NCBI RefSeq assembly: GCF_024294785.1
Contig: NZ_JANCLT010000010.1
Coordinates: forward strand, 106,631-158,013
DNA from: Ectobacillus ponti
GTDB taxonomy: Bacteria > Bacillota > Bacilli > Bacillales > Bacillaceae_G
Length of the DNA stretch: 51,383 nt
Direction: 5' to 3'
The translations under genes were made by a program, and so were the position numbers. The stretch's first letter is position 1; each line of letters opens with the position of its first letter. Positions 25,092 through 34,199 of this stretch are shown piece by piece. The notes below the pieces were generated by a model. It was given only the letters and a program-made list of their open reading frames with translations. It was not told where the DNA came from and ran no database searches.

Positions 25092-25098
25092 GGGCTTA
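25069..25098. terminator. Bidirectional terminator
   Basis: AAGCCCTTAT-CCGAG-ATAAGGGCTT. A6 on the left gives a U-tract for the minus-strand gene; the plus-strand gene stops within it. Confidence 0.85.
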
Positions 25099-25383
25099 GT
25101 AGTTTTTGAACTTCTCCGGTTCACGCTGCATTTGCTCCAAATAACAGTCAATCAGCTCCAACGGAAAACGCGTTGACTTGCTCACGCCATCCTTTTCATA
25201 GGACACATAATACATTTCGTCATCCTCGCGGCGTTCTACTTCGATATGGGACACACCGTGATCCTGGCGCAGAATGCCGTCAAACAGCTCGTAGGTTTCC
25301 TGTGCCGCCTTGTCATCCGGGCGCCCTTCCGCCACCACCTTGATTGTCAGCCAATTGTACAGAGCATCTTGTACGGAGCGCAT
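25096..25383 (-). CDS. Conserved hypothetical protein downstream of ylaH
   Basis: A 95-residue acidic cytosolic protein without recognised domain. It reads as helix (MRSVQDALYNWLTIKVVAEG), helix, then beta hairpin (SHIEVERREDDEMYYVSYEKDG, about residues 43-64) and a C-terminal helix FPLELIDCYLEQMQREPEKF. The ATG directly follows the ylaH stop (TAAATG), with GAGGGGGGA inside ylaH, so the two are translationally coupled. The tight coupling is the only hint of a shared role. Confidence 0.85.
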   Translation of the reverse strand: MRSVQDALYNWLTIKVVAEGRPDDKAAQETYELFDGILRQDHGVSHIEVERREDDEMYYVSYEKDGVSKSTRFPLELIDCYLEQMQREPEKFKNY

Positions 25384-25713
25384 TTACATTCCCCCCTCGG
25401 CCCGCTGCTTCTTTGACTGATGCAGGCGCAGCTTATAAATCCCAAGCACAATGGCAGCCGCCACAAGCCCCTCCGCCACCGGCAGGAATACGGCAAAGAA
25501 CGTCAACACCGTGCAGCCAGCCAGCAGCAGTACATATACAATTACAGTTTGCAGCACGGGCAGCTTGCGGGCAAAGCCAAGGTTATATACAATAATGCTC
25601 AGCACGACAACCGCGGCATACAGCATCCACATCCCCGTTTCCGGATTTTCATCCACGCGGAACAGCTTCCCAAAAAATGTCATGCGGTTTAAAATATTTA
25701 CATCCACGTCCAT
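25384..25713 (-). CDS. ylaH: YlaH-like membrane protein
   Basis: A 109-residue protein with three hydrophobic segments (about residues 27-47, 52-72 and 74-92) after a polar N-terminus ending FRVDENPETGMW, matching the YlaH family of Bacillus. Function is unknown. The ATG follows AAAGGGGAG. It lies upstream of typA in B. subtilis order and is coupled to the following 95-aa gene. Confidence 0.85.
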   Translation of the reverse strand: MDVDVNILNRMTFFGKLFRVDENPETGMWMLYAAVVVLSIIVYNLGFARKLPVLQTVIVYVLLLAGCTVLTFFAVFLPVAEGLVAAAIVLGIYKLRLHQSKKQRAEGGM

Positions 25714-25880
25714 GACTCCCCTTTGTTCTGGTCTACTACTAGAGTAACCCGCTTACATATGTCTGTCTAGACAAAAGCATGAAGAAGACTGAAAATAATT
25801 ATGCTTCAAAAGTGTTGCGGTATTTGTACAGCTGCCAGGTCACCAGATTCTGCAATCCCGCTAAACCCTGCGCGCTATAC

Positions 25881-25916
25881 AAAAAGGGAACCCGGGTCAG
25901 ACCCGGATTCCCCTTT
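25881..25916 (-). terminator. Terminator of typA
   Basis: GGAATCCGGGT-CTG-ACCCGGGTTCC followed by CTTTTT on the minus strand; 11-bp stem. Confidence 0.88.
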
Positions 25917-25922
25917 ATATGC

Positions 25923-27767
25923 TTACGCTTGTTCTGCGTACTTTTTCTTCTTCGCGAGACGTTCGCGCTCGTTCTTGTCGAGAATCTTCTTGCGAAGACG
26001 GATGGACTCCGGTGTTACCTCGCAATATTCATCGTCGTTCAAGTACTCCAGGGATTCCTCCAGAGACATGAGGCGCGGCTTCTTCATTGTTGTTGTTTGG
26101 TCTTTGTTGGCGGAGCGGATGTTTGTCGCCTGCTTCACCTTCACGATATTAACCGTCAGATCGTTTTCACGTGTGTGCTCGCCCACAATCATACCTTCGT
26201 ATACTTCTGTGCCCGGTTCAACGAAGATAACACCGCGGTCTTCTACGCCCATGATGCCGTATGTGGAAGCCTTGCCGGACTCCATGGAAACCAGTACACC
26301 CTGGCGGCGGCCGCCCACTTGACCCGGCTGCATCGGCTGATAGCTGTCAAACGTGTGGTTGATAATGCCATAGCCGCGTGTCAGCGTCAGGAACTCTGTT
26401 GTATAGCCGATCAGACCGCGTGCAGGCACCATGAACACAAGGCGCATTTGGCCGCTGCCGTTGTTGCTCATATCAAGCATTTCACCTTTGCGCTGGCCCA
26501 GAGACTCAATAATAGAGCCTGTATGCTCTTCCGGCACATCAATCTGGACGCGCTCTACCGGCTCGCAGCGGACGCCGTCAATTTCCTTGATAATAACTTC
26601 AGGCTTGGACACCTGCAGCTCGTAGCCTTCACGGCGCATATTTTCAATCAGGATGGACAAGTGCAGCTCACCGCGGCCGGATACAATCCAAGCGTCCGGG
26701 GAATCTGTGTTATCAACGCGAAGACTTACGTCTGTCTGCAGCTGTTGGCGCAGGCGCTCTTCAATTTTACGCGCTGTCACGAATTTACCTTCACGGCCGG
26801 CAAACGGGCTGTTGTTTACCAGGAACGTCATCTGCAGCGTCGGCTCGTCAATACGCAGCACCGGCAGCGCCTCCTGATGCTCCGTCGGACATACTGTTTC
26901 ACCCACGTTGATATCTTCCATGCCGGATACCGCAATCAGGTCACCAGCTTTTGCTTCCTGAATTTCTTCCCGCTTCAGGCCGATGAAACCAAAAATCTTT
27001 GTTACACGGAATTGCTTCACACTTCCGTCCAGCTTCATCAGAGCCACCTGTTGTCCCACCTTCATGGTACCGCGGAACACACGGCCGATTCCGATACGGC
27101 CGACATAGTCATTATAGTCAAGAAGCGCCACCTGGAATTGCAGCGGCTCCTCACTGTTATCAACCGGCGCCGGGATATGATCCACAATCGTATCGAACAG
27201 AGAGCGCATGTTTTCTTCCTGGTCAGCCGGGTTCGGGCTCAGGCTGGCTGTGCCGTTGATGCCGGAAGCAAATACAACCGGGAACTCCAACTGGTCTTCA
27301 TTTGCGCCAAGCTCAATGAACAGATCCAATACCTCGTCCACAACTTCCTCAGGACGGGCAAAGTCACGGTCAATTTTGTTCACGACAACGATCGGCGTCA
27401 GCTTTTGCTCCAGCGCCTTCTTCAATACGAAGCGCGTCTGCGGCATGCAGCCTTCATAAGCATCGACAACCAGCAATACGCCGTCAACCATCTTCATGAT
27501 CCGTTCTACTTCGCCGCCGAAGTCAGCATGGCCTGGTGTATCCAAAATATTAATACGGGTACCGTCATAGTTAATCGCCGTATTTTTCGCCAAAATCGTA
27601 ATGCCGCGCTCGCGTTCCAGGTCGTTGGAATCCATCGCGCGCTCCTCTACATGCTCATTGGAACGGAATGTACCCGCCTGACGAAGCAATTGATCGACAA
27701 GCGTCGTTTTTCCATGGTCTACGTGAGCAATAATCGCAATGTTGCGTAAATCTTCTCGTTTTTTCAC
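25923..27767 (-). CDS. typA: Ribosome-associated GTPase TypA/BipA
   Basis: A 614-residue translational GTPase of the EF-G family acting in 50S assembly and stress or cold adaptation. G1 [10 protein letters not shown] (residues 13-22), switch I RGITI, G3 DTPGHADF, G4 NKID, then domains II and III and the BipA-specific C-terminal domain ([39 protein letters not shown]). The GTG start follows TAGGAGTTG at 7 nt. Length is normal. Monocistronic, with a strong terminator. A very long antisense frame overlaps it and was rejected. Confidence 0.98.
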   Translation of the reverse strand: MKKREDLRNIAIIAHVDHGKTTLVDQLLRQAGTFRSNEHVEERAMDSNDLERERGITILAKNTAINYDGTRINILDTPGHADFGGEVERIMKMVDGVLLVVDAYEGCMPQTRFVLKKALEQKLTPIVVVNKIDRDFARPEEVVDEVLDLFIELGANEDQLEFPVVFASGINGTASLSPNPADQEENMRSLFDTIVDHIPAPVDNSEEPLQFQVALLDYNDYVGRIGIGRVFRGTMKVGQQVALMKLDGSVKQFRVTKIFGFIGLKREEIQEAKAGDLIAVSGMEDINVGETVCPTEHQEALPVLRIDEPTLQMTFLVNNSPFAGREGKFVTARKIEERLRQQLQTDVSLRVDNTDSPDAWIVSGRGELHLSILIENMRREGYELQVSKPEVIIKEIDGVRCEPVERVQIDVPEEHTGSIIESLGQRKGEMLDMSNNGSGQMRLVFMVPARGLIGYTTEFLTLTRGYGIINHTFDSYQPMQPGQVGGRRQGVLVSMESGKASTYGIMGVEDRGVIFVEPGTEVYEGMIVGEHTRENDLTVNIVKVKQATNIRSANKDQTTTMKKPRLMSLEESLEYLNDDEYCEVTPESIRLRKKILDKNERERLAKKKKYAEQA

Positions 27768-27900
27768 TCTTCACAACTCCTACATGTTTTTGCTGCCCAA
27801 AGCAGCCTTACAGTTATCTTTTTTCACAAAACGGTTTTCAATGCCTTTTCTATTATAAGAGCGAACACATAAAGTTGCAATTCCTCGATATAAAAGATAG

Positions 27901-27930
27901 TTGTGCTTCCATAAAATTGTACAGTACAAT
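27901..27930 (+). promoter_or_regulatory. ylaF promoter with overlapping palindrome
   Basis: TTGTGC, 18 nt, TACAAT. The -10 is inside ATTGTAC-A-GTACAAT (27916-27930), a perfect 7-1-7 palindrome that could bind a repressor dimer. Confidence 0.5.
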
Positions 27931-27953
27931 ACAGAGGGAGGGTGAACAAACTT

Positions 27954-28127
27954 ATGGAGCAGATTCAATATCGCTTTCTCATGACTGCAATTGTGGCTGT
28001 CATTTTTATGATTGGCATTGGCATCATGGTTGCTGAAAGCAGTACAGCAGGTGTAATCGTTTGCATTATCGGCACAATTGCCTCAATGGGCTATGGCTTT
28101 GCAATGAAGCGCAAGCTGCGCCGGTAG
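27954..28127 (+). CDS. ylaF: YlaF (DUF5325) small membrane protein
   Basis: A 57-residue protein with two hydrophobic segments (about residues 9-28 and 32-51) and a basic tail KRKLRR. It matches the YlaF/DUF5325 pattern AxxxMIGIGIxxAE..GSMGYGFA in a form reading IASMGYGFAMKRK. The ATG at 27954 is preferred because GGGAGGG ends 11 nt before it; an in-frame GTG at 27942 touches that site. Divergent from typA, as in B. subtilis. Confidence 0.83.
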   Translation: MEQIQYRFLMTAIVAVIFMIGIGIMVAESSTAGVIVCIIGTIASMGYGFAMKRKLRR

Positions 28128-28162
28128 CTTTTTTGTAAGGAAAAGAGACACTTTCTTTTGCT

Positions 28163-28206
28163 GCAATAAAAAAACTTCTGTTTATCTGCAGAAGTTTTTT
28201 TATTGC
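28163..28206. terminator. Bidirectional terminator ylaF / suhB
   Basis: An 18-bp stem, GCAATAAAAAAACTTCTG with its complement, with A7/T7 inside the stem, so either strand yields a U-tract. Confidence 0.88.
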
Positions 28207-28215
28207 ATATAAGGG

Positions 28216-29004
28216 TTACTTTACATATTCCAGGAGTTGCGGATGTACACCCGGTCTGGCAACAAGCACACTTCCTTTTTGCACAGGATCCAGTGCCCGT
28301 CCGGCAAAAGTGGTAATAATTCCCCCTGTTTCTTGTATAATGACTGCGCCCGCAGCAAAATCCCAAGGAGACAAGCGCGGCGTCAAGTAGCCGTCCAGAC
28401 GTCCTGTTGCCACATAGACAATTTCCAAAGCAGCACATCCATAAGAGCGTGTTCCCCGCGCTTCCCGTACAAGCGCTGCCATTTTCTCAGCATTTACCTT
28501 CGGATTTTCCGTCAGCCACATGGCGTTTACAGCAATGACACCTTCAGCAACGTTTCCAGGCTGCAGTTCAGCAATCCGGACTCCATTGCAATAGGCACCC
28601 TCTCCCCTTACCGCATGATACATTTCGTCATGCACCGGATCATAAATAATGCCGATCATGCCCTCTCCTTCATGATACACGCCTACAGAAATCGCAAAGT
28701 TGCGCTTTTGGTGGACAAAATTCATGGTTCCATCAATGGGATCAATCATCCAGATTGTTCCCTCTGCAGAAGCCACCTCATCGCCATAGCCTTCCTCTCC
28801 AAGCACCCGGTGCGTTGGATATGTACGTTGAATGCGTTCAATGAAATACTTCTCAATGTGCCGGTCCATATTCGTAACCAAGTCTGACGCATTTGTTTTC
28901 GTTTCAATTACCAAGGATTCCTTTAAGGAAGCAAGCAACAGGGCACCCGCCTCACGCACCCACTCCTGAGCTTTTTCCTCTACTTCTCTCCAGCCAACTC
29001 GCAT
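28216..29004 (-). CDS. suhB: Inositol monophosphatase family protein (YktC)
   Basis: A Mg2+-dependent phosphatase of 262 residues; B. subtilis YktC hydrolyses inositol-1-phosphate and NADP in related studies, though the in vivo substrate here is not evident. Metal-site motifs: GEEGYGD (about residue 68), WMIDPIDGTMNFVH (about 84-97) and SPWDFAAGAVIIQETGG (about 213-229). The start at MRVGWREVEEK is chosen because GGAG lies 9 nt upstream, inside the five extra codons of an earlier ATG, and because homologues begin here. Monocistronic. Confidence 0.92.
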   Translation of the reverse strand: MRVGWREVEEKAQEWVREAGALLLASLKESLVIETKTNASDLVTNMDRHIEKYFIERIQRTYPTHRVLGEEGYGDEVASAEGTIWMIDPIDGTMNFVHQKRNFAISVGVYHEGEGMIGIIYDPVHDEMYHAVRGEGAYCNGVRIAELQPGNVAEGVIAVNAMWLTENPKVNAEKMAALVREARGTRSYGCAALEIVYVATGRLDGYLTPRLSPWDFAAGAVIIQETGGIITTFAGRALDPVQKGSVLVARPGVHPQLLEYVK

Positions 29005-29100
29005 TGCTCCACACTCCATTTCTTGTCATTCCTCTAAACTGATCATGGTTTTGCGAAACCGAAACATAAATCCCGTCCTGCTGCAACAGCTTTTTCACAG

Positions 29101-29130
29101 AAAAAACGAACCTTCATATATAAGGTTCGC
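29101..29130 (-). terminator. Terminator of the 62-aa coiled-coil gene
   Basis: CGAACCTT..AAGGTTCG stem followed by six T residues on the minus strand. Confidence 0.85.
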
Positions 29131-29160
29131 ACCAAAATTTGGTTCATACATACATTATTA

Positions 29161-29349
29161 TTACGCTTCTAGGCGGATCATTTCAAGTCGGAGCATCTCA
29201 AGCTTTCTTTTGCACTCCTCTTTCTTCTTCTCATCATTCTCTGTCATTGCATCGAACAGAACCGCCAATTCATAATCAAGCTCCAAGCGAAGCACCGGAA
29301 TCCTTTTCTCTGCATCTGTTCTCTTTAACGCGTTAATTACCTGTCTCAT
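29161..29349 (-). CDS. Small charged helical protein
   Basis: A 62-residue protein that is nearly all helix, rich in Glu, Lys, Arg and Leu, with heptad-like spacing in the second half (EKKKEECKRKLEMLRLEMIR), suggesting a coiled coil. The ATG for MRQVINALKR follows AGAGGAGG at 7 nt; an upstream ATG six codons earlier overlaps this site. It has its own terminator. I do not recognise the family; it lies between suhB and yktB. Confidence 0.8.
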   Translation of the reverse strand: MRQVINALKRTDAEKRIPVLRLELDYELAVLFDAMTENDEKKKEECKRKLEMLRLEMIRLEA

Positions 29350-29554
29350 TTGTCTGCCTCCTCTCAAATATTAGTTTGCCCTTGGCCCCGATTTGACTCA
29401 ATTTTCTGATATTTTGTTTTATATCATATTATGTGGGATAAATCCTCTATGCAACAAATTTGGTTTTTTACCTAATTATTTTTTTCGGCCTTCTGCCGCC
29501 ACAAATGGGACAAGCTGTGCTAGAATGAAAAACAAATTGCTAAGGGGGACGCCT

Positions 29555-30169
29555 ATGAAACAGCTTTCTTTTGATGCCCTTGACTTCGCCGTCTTTGCCG
29601 GCGGCGATTTGGAGGAGCGGATGACAAATATACAGACAAGAATCCGGCCAAAGCTGGAAGCATTGGGAGAGCGTTTTGCGCCGTTCTTTGCGGAAGAACT
29701 GCATGAGCCTTTCTTTTACCATGTGGCAAAGCATGCCCGCCGTACGGTGAATCCGCCAAAGGATACTTGGGTGGCGTTTGCACCGAACAAGCGCGGCTAC
29801 AAAATGCTGCCGCATTTCCAAATTGGCCTTTGGGAAACGCATGTGTTTCTGTACTTCGGGCTGATTTACGAGTGTCCGGACAAGCAAGCTTATGCTGCCG
29901 GGTTCCTAAAGCATGTAGAGGACATTGTGACTGCCTTGCCATCTCACTTTGTATGGTCGGGCGACCATATGAAACCGGAGGCGGCACCGCGCTCGCAAGA
30001 AGAACTGCGTGAGATGATACAACGGCTCGGAAACGTGAAAAAAGGGGAACTGCTGGCCGGCATCCATATTCAAAGGAATGAAATGGTTTCCATGTCGGAC
30101 GAACAGTTTGTACAAACCATTGAGGATGTGTTTACTGCGTTGCTGCCTTTGTATTCTATCCCCCGTTAA
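29555..30169 (+). CDS. yktB: YktB (UPF0637 / DUF1054) family protein
   Basis: A 204-residue cytosolic protein of the YktB family, function unknown. Recognised by GGDLEERMTNIQTRIRPKLE (about residues 15-34), KDTWVAFAPNKRGYKMLPHF and the QIGLWETHVFLYFGLIYE strand pair. The ATG follows AAGGGGGA at 7 nt. Divergent from the small coiled-coil gene; ends in a strong terminator. Order with yktA and suhB matches B. subtilis. Confidence 0.94.
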   Translation: MKQLSFDALDFAVFAGGDLEERMTNIQTRIRPKLEALGERFAPFFAEELHEPFFYHVAKHARRTVNPPKDTWVAFAPNKRGYKMLPHFQIGLWETHVFLYFGLIYECPDKQAYAAGFLKHVEDIVTALPSHFVWSGDHMKPEAAPRSQEELREMIQRLGNVKKGELLAGIHIQRNEMVSMSDEQFVQTIEDVFTALLPLYSIPR

Positions 30170-30189
30170 CCTATTTGTATGCAGGAGAC

Positions 30190-30224
30190 AACAAAACGGA
30201 CAATGAAACCATTGTCCGTTTATA
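30190..30224 (+). terminator. Terminator of yktB
   Basis: AAACGGACAATG-AAAC-CATTGTCCGTTT, a 12-bp stem followed by a short T/A tract. Confidence 0.82.
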
Positions 30225-30271
30225 ATTGTTATTCTATTGTAACACTTCCGTTATTAATTTTCAAAATATTT

Positions 30272-30541
30272 CTACATTTTAACGACACTGTTTTCCGCTG
30301 CTTCTCTTGCTTTTTGCATCGTCCGATAGCAGGAATAGCCGCTCATTTCTTCAAATTCGTCGCAAAGCTTCTTTTCCTCGGCTTTACTTGGCACAATTTC
30401 CTTAAAGCGGCGATAGATCCCCATCAGCTCTTCCCGGCTGATGCCGCTCTCGTACGCTTTCTCCACCGCTTCATAAAACCGGACTGCATCAATGATCTCG
30501 TCGGTTGACCAGTGATAGTCCAGCGGGTATGCATATTCCAT
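30272..30541 (-). CDS. yktA: UPF0223 family protein YktA
   Basis: An 89-residue helical cytosolic protein matching UPF0223: N-terminal [20 protein letters not shown], central [24 protein letters not shown] (by position about 30-53) and [12 protein letters not shown] near the C-terminus. Function unknown. The ATG follows GTGAGGTG and lies nine bases beyond the oxidoreductase stop, so it is the second gene of that operon. Confidence 0.92.
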   Translation of the reverse strand: MEYAYPLDYHWSTDEIIDAVRFYEAVEKAYESGISREELMGIYRRFKEIVPSKAEEKKLCDEFEEMSGYSCYRTMQKAREAAENSVVKM

Positions 30542-30550
30542 GTTGTCACC

Positions 30551-31510
30551 TCACTTGCTCCATCTTGTCCGGATCTGCTCCGCCTCCTGTATTATACGTG
30601 CAAACAGCTCAGAAACGGAAGGGATATCTGTAATTCTGCCCATCACCTGACCGGCCCATGCAAATCCTTCCTGTCCCTGTCCTTCATAGATAAAGCGGCG
30701 GTTGGCTGTCCCGCTTATGTATGGACGCAGTGCTTCAAACCCTTCACCGGCTTGCTCCAGCTGCAGAATCTTGTCAGCCCATTCGTTGCGGATCACCCGT
30801 CCCGGAGCTCCCAAGCTGCGCTTAATGACCACGGTGTCGGCTTCTCCCCCTTGCACAAGCATTTCCTTATATATAGGATGCGCATGCACACACTCCTGCG
30901 TGGCAATAAAGCGCGTTCCCATTTCAATCCCCTCGGCCCCGAGGCTGAGAGCAGCCATAAAGCCCCGGCCGTCCCCAATGCCGCCGGATGCCACTACCGG
31001 AATGCTCACCGCATCCACAACCTGAGGCACAAGCACCATTGTCCCTAAATCATCCCGCCCCAGATGGCCTCCGCCTTCCTGTCCAACGACCATGACCGCG
31101 TCCGCGCCAAGCTCTTCCGCCTTTTGGGCCTGCCGTCTCGCCGCCACCAGAACAAGCTTCTTGATATTGGTATTTTCCAAGCGCTTGAAAATGGGTGTCG
31201 GATTTCCGCCGGTCATGGTCACAACCGGCACTTCCTCCTCAATGGCCACCTCCAGCATATGCTCATACGGACGTCCGTGCTGCCCGATTGCATAGTTCAC
31301 CCCGAACGGCTTGTCCGTCATGGAACGAACCTTGCGGATTTCCTCCCGCAGCGCCTCCGGAGAAGGCAGGCTCATGGCCGTAATCTGCCCCAATCCTCCA
31401 GCATTGCTCACCGCAGCTGCCAAATCCGCGTATGCCAAATATGCCAATCCGCCTTGGATGATGGGATATTCCACCCCGAGCAGCTTTGTAAGTCTCGTTT
31501 CCCAATTCAT
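30551..31510 (-). CDS. NAD(P)H-dependent flavin oxidoreductase (NMO/FabK-like)
   Basis: A 319-residue TIM-barrel FMN enzyme of the nitronate monooxygenase / enoyl-ACP reductase II superfamily. N-terminal LLGVEYPIIQGGLAYLAYAD, GGNPTPIF loop, GQEGGGHLGR and the phosphate-binding VVASGGIGDGRGFMAAL with LGAEGIEMGTRFIAT. These fix the fold and FMN site. Whether it acts on nitronates, enoyl-ACP or another substrate cannot be told; no FAS genes are nearby. The start MNWETRLTKLL follows AAGGGGG. It forms an operon with yktA. Confidence 0.88.
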   Translation of the reverse strand: MNWETRLTKLLGVEYPIIQGGLAYLAYADLAAAVSNAGGLGQITAMSLPSPEALREEIRKVRSMTDKPFGVNYAIGQHGRPYEHMLEVAIEEEVPVVTMTGGNPTPIFKRLENTNIKKLVLVAARRQAQKAEELGADAVMVVGQEGGGHLGRDDLGTMVLVPQVVDAVSIPVVASGGIGDGRGFMAALSLGAEGIEMGTRFIATQECVHAHPIYKEMLVQGGEADTVVIKRSLGAPGRVIRNEWADKILQLEQAGEGFEALRPYISGTANRRFIYEGQGQEGFAWAGQVMGRITDIPSVSELFARIIQEAEQIRTRWSK

Positions 31511-31600
31511 TGTATTACCCCCTTTTCGTAACAATAGTTCTTCCTCTTTTCCTGTACTCCTCCCCTTTTCAAAAAAATCCCCGGCACTACATAAATATTC

Positions 31601-31629
31601 TATACATCCGCCATTATAGGTGATATAAT
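31601..31629 (+). promoter_or_regulatory. Possible speA promoter
   Basis: TATACA, 17 nt, TATAAT. The -10 is consensus and the -35 weak. The leader would be about 135 nt and includes a repeat scar. Confidence 0.4.
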
Positions 31630-31648
31630 TCATTTGTTTTGTTGCAAC

Positions 31649-31666
31649 GAAAAGCGGAGCTGGCCA
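31649..31666 (+). repeat. Joined ends of the dispersed repeat (scar F)
   Basis: GAAAAGCGG directly joined to AGCTGGCCA. These are the left and right termini of the full repeat with the whole hairpin missing. Confidence 0.55.
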
Positions 31667-31769
31667 TCCGCCCCCGCTCAAGAACTGATTTTCATCCTTT
31701 ATATGACCAACAAACTGTTGCGGCTGCAGCAGACTGCATACAAACCATACAAGCGAAGGGGTGTATAAG

Positions 31770-33242
31770 TTGTCCCAATACGAGACACCATTATTTACAG
31801 CATTAGTTGAGCACAGCAAAAGAAATCCAATTCAATTCCATATTCCCGGACACAAAAAGGGACAAGGCATGGACCCTGAATTCCGTGACTTCATTGGTCC
31901 GAACGCGCTGTCCATTGACCTGATCAACATTGCGCCGCTTGATGACCTGCATCATCCCAAGGGCATGATCAAGCAAGCCCAGCAGCTGGCGGCAAAAGCA
32001 TTCGGCGCTGACCATACATTCTTTTCTGTACAAGGCACAAGCGGCGCCATCATGACAATGGTCATGAGCGTATGCGGGCCTGGAGACAAAATTCTTGTGC
32101 CGCGCAATGTGCATAAGTCCGTCATGTCCGCCATCATTTTCTCCGGTGCGAAGCCCATTTTCATCCACCCGGAAGTGGACACAAACCTTGGAATCTCGCA
32201 CGGAATTACCATTTCTTCTGTGAAGCGCGCGCTGGCGCAGCATCCAGATGCAAAGGGATTGCTCGTCATCAACCCTACCTACTTTGGCTTTGCAACAGAC
32301 CTGAAGCAAATTGTCGAGATTGCGCACGCCCATAATGTTCCGGTGCTCGTAGACGAAGCACATGGTGTGCATATTCATTTCCACGAGGATCTGCCGATGT
32401 CTGCCATGCAAGCGGGTGCCGATATGGCAGCCACAAGCGTGCATAAGCTTGGCGGCTCTTTAACTCAGAGCTCCATCTTAAATGTGAAGGAAGGCTTGGT
32501 GAATGTAAAGCACGTGCAGGCAATCATCAGCATGCTGACAACAACTTCAACGTCCTACATTTTACTTGCTTCTTTGGATTCCGCACGCAAGCGTTTGGCA
32601 ACAGAAGGACGCGAGCTGATTGACAAAGCAATCCGCTTGGCGCAGAACATCCGCAAAGAAGTGAACGAAATTCCATACTTGTCCTGTGCGGGCGAAGAGC
32701 TTCTCGGCACAGATGCAACCTATGACTTCGATCCGACAAAGCTGATCATTTCCGTGAGAGACTTAGGAATCACAGGCCATGATGTGGAGCTTTGGCTGCG
32801 GGAAAAGCATAATATTGAAGTCGAGCTGTCCGATTTGTACAATATTCTATGCCTGATCACACTGGGTGATACGGAGGAAGAAGCAAATCTGCTGCTGGCT
32901 GCGCTGCGTGACCTGTCTGAAACCTTCAAGCATCAGGCGGAGGAAGGCAAGCAAGTGCATGTGGAAATTCCGGAAATTCCAGTACTGGCGCTTTCTCCGC
33001 GCGATGCTTTCTATTCTGAAACGGAGATCGTTCCGTTTGAGGAAGCGGCAGGGCGCATTATCGCAGAATTCGTAATGGTATATCCGCCGGGAATTCCAAT
33101 TTTCACACCGGGTGAAATCATTACGCAGGATAACCTGGATTATATTAAAAAGAATCTGGAAGCCGGTCTGCCTGTGCAAGGGCCGGAGGACATGGAGCTG
33201 AAAACGCTGCGTGTCATTAAAGAGTATAAGCCAATTGAATAG
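31770..33242 (+). CDS. speA: Arginine decarboxylase SpeA
   Basis: A PLP-dependent fold-type I decarboxylase of the Orn/Lys/Arg family; arginine to agmatine, first step of polyamine synthesis. It has 490 residues, the length I recall for B. subtilis SpeA, and the N-terminus (SQYETPLFTAL) and FHIPGHKKGQGMDPEF match. PLP motifs: FSVQGTSGAIM, VLVDEAHGVHIHF, and Lys in ATSVHKLGGSLTQSS. The start is TTG, 8 nt after AAGGGG; the in-frame GTG three codons earlier overlaps that site. Neighbourhood speA-SR1-pdh as in B. subtilis supports arginine over lysine as substrate. Confidence 0.94.
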   Translation: MSQYETPLFTALVEHSKRNPIQFHIPGHKKGQGMDPEFRDFIGPNALSIDLINIAPLDDLHHPKGMIKQAQQLAAKAFGADHTFFSVQGTSGAIMTMVMSVCGPGDKILVPRNVHKSVMSAIIFSGAKPIFIHPEVDTNLGISHGITISSVKRALAQHPDAKGLLVINPTYFGFATDLKQIVEIAHAHNVPVLVDEAHGVHIHFHEDLPMSAMQAGADMAATSVHKLGGSLTQSSILNVKEGLVNVKHVQAIISMLTTTSTSYILLASLDSARKRLATEGRELIDKAIRLAQNIRKEVNEIPYLSCAGEELLGTDATYDFDPTKLIISVRDLGITGHDVELWLREKHNIEVELSDLYNILCLITLGDTEEEANLLLAALRDLSETFKHQAEEGKQVHVEIPEIPVLALSPRDAFYSETEIVPFEEAAGRIIAEFVMVYPPGIPIFTPGEIITQDNLDYIKKNLEAGLPVQGPEDMELKTLRVIKEYKPIE

Positions 33243-33249
33243 AATGACA

Positions 33250-33290
33250 GAAAAAGGCTGCTTCCGTTTTTCCGGAGACAGCCTTTTTCT
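33250..33290 (+). terminator. Terminator of speA
   Basis: AAAAAGGCTG-CTTCCG / CGGAGA-CAGCCTTTTT, a long imperfect stem with A5/T5 ends. Confidence 0.82.
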
Positions 33291-33295
33291 TTCGC

Positions 33296-33322
33296 ACCAC
33301 TCCTCCCTGCCCTCATACGATA
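33296..33322 (+). promoter_or_regulatory. Sigma-K promoter of tgl
   Basis: AC, 16 nt, CATACGATA, matching the sigma-K form AC-N16-CATANNNTA exactly. B. subtilis tgl is a late mother-cell gene. Confidence 0.65.
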
Positions 33323-33351
33323 TAAAGACTCTATACTAGGTGGGATGAGTG

Positions 33352-34182
33352 ATGATTGTAATTGGACGTTCTGTTGTGCACCCTTATTTAGCCAACGAAG
33401 CAGAACCATTCTTTGAAACGAAGCAGCAAATTTTGACCAGTCTGGCCGGCAGTCAGGAGGTGCATACGTACGAGTCCATCGATCAGCTCTCCTTTGACCT
33501 CAATGTGCGCCTCCAGCTGCTGCTTGCCTGTATCAGCCTCTTCAGCGGCGGCATGCAATTTCGCACCTTCGAAACCTCCATATGCAACGAGGCGTACTGG
33601 ACCCGGGCAAAGAATGGCGGATTTCAACTGAAGAAAGACATGCTCCCTTCCTTTGCCATCCGCGATATCTTTAACAACGGTTCCAAATATGGGACAGAAT
33701 GCGCAACAGCAATGATTATTATTATGTATAAGGCATTGCTGGAATTGTACAACGAGGACACGTTCAATCGAATGTTTGCCGGCCTGTTATTATATACATG
33801 GGACTACGACAAGGATTTGCGCCTCGTAATCCGGACGGACGCCGATATCGTTCAGGGAGATCTTGCCTATTTCAAAAATCCGCATGTGAATCCGGATATG
33901 ATGCACTGGCAAGGGGAAAACACCATTTATCTGGGCGATGGCATGTACTATGGACACGGTGTCGGAGTGCGCACCTACGACCAAATCATTTTCCACTTGA
34001 ATGAACGGCGCTTTCCAGGGGCTTTTCTCTCCGCGTATTTAACAGACATGCTGACGCGTATAGATGTTCGCGCCATGAGCCGCTTCGCTGATAAGAACAA
34101 GATCGCAACAAACATCCAATTGATCCCCATTCGCGAGAATATCGTTATGGCCACAGTAGGCTCTACAACGACGATACATTAA
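33352..34182 (+). CDS. tgl: Protein-glutamine gamma-glutamyltransferase (spore transglutaminase)
   Basis: Cross-links coat proteins through Gln-Lys isopeptide bonds late in sporulation. The 276 residues are longer than the about 245 of B. subtilis Tgl. The catalytic Cys117 lies in [20 protein letters not shown], with [11 protein letters not shown] supplying the likely catalytic His. The ATG is chosen over the adjacent GTG because AGGTGG lies 8 nt before the ATG. A sigma-K promoter with exact geometry lies 30 nt upstream, so expression late in the mother cell is expected. Monocistronic; converges on SR1 and shares its terminator. Confidence 0.95.
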   Translation: MIVIGRSVVHPYLANEAEPFFETKQQILTSLAGSQEVHTYESIDQLSFDLNVRLQLLLACISLFSGGMQFRTFETSICNEAYWTRAKNGGFQLKKDMLPSFAIRDIFNNGSKYGTECATAMIIIMYKALLELYNEDTFNRMFAGLLLYTWDYDKDLRLVIRTDADIVQGDLAYFKNPHVNPDMMHWQGENTIYLGDGMYYGHGVGVRTYDQIIFHLNERRFPGAFLSAYLTDMLTRIDVRAMSRFADKNKIATNIQLIPIRENIVMATVGSTTTIH

Positions 34183-34199
34183 AGTGCATATCGCAAAAG

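Noticed and set aside
25779-27749. 656-codon plus-strand frame antisense to typA
   Set aside because: It runs opposite to a complete TypA with all GTPase motifs; composition is Cys/His/Leu-rich as expected from antisense of a GC-skewed gene, and there is no ribosome site.
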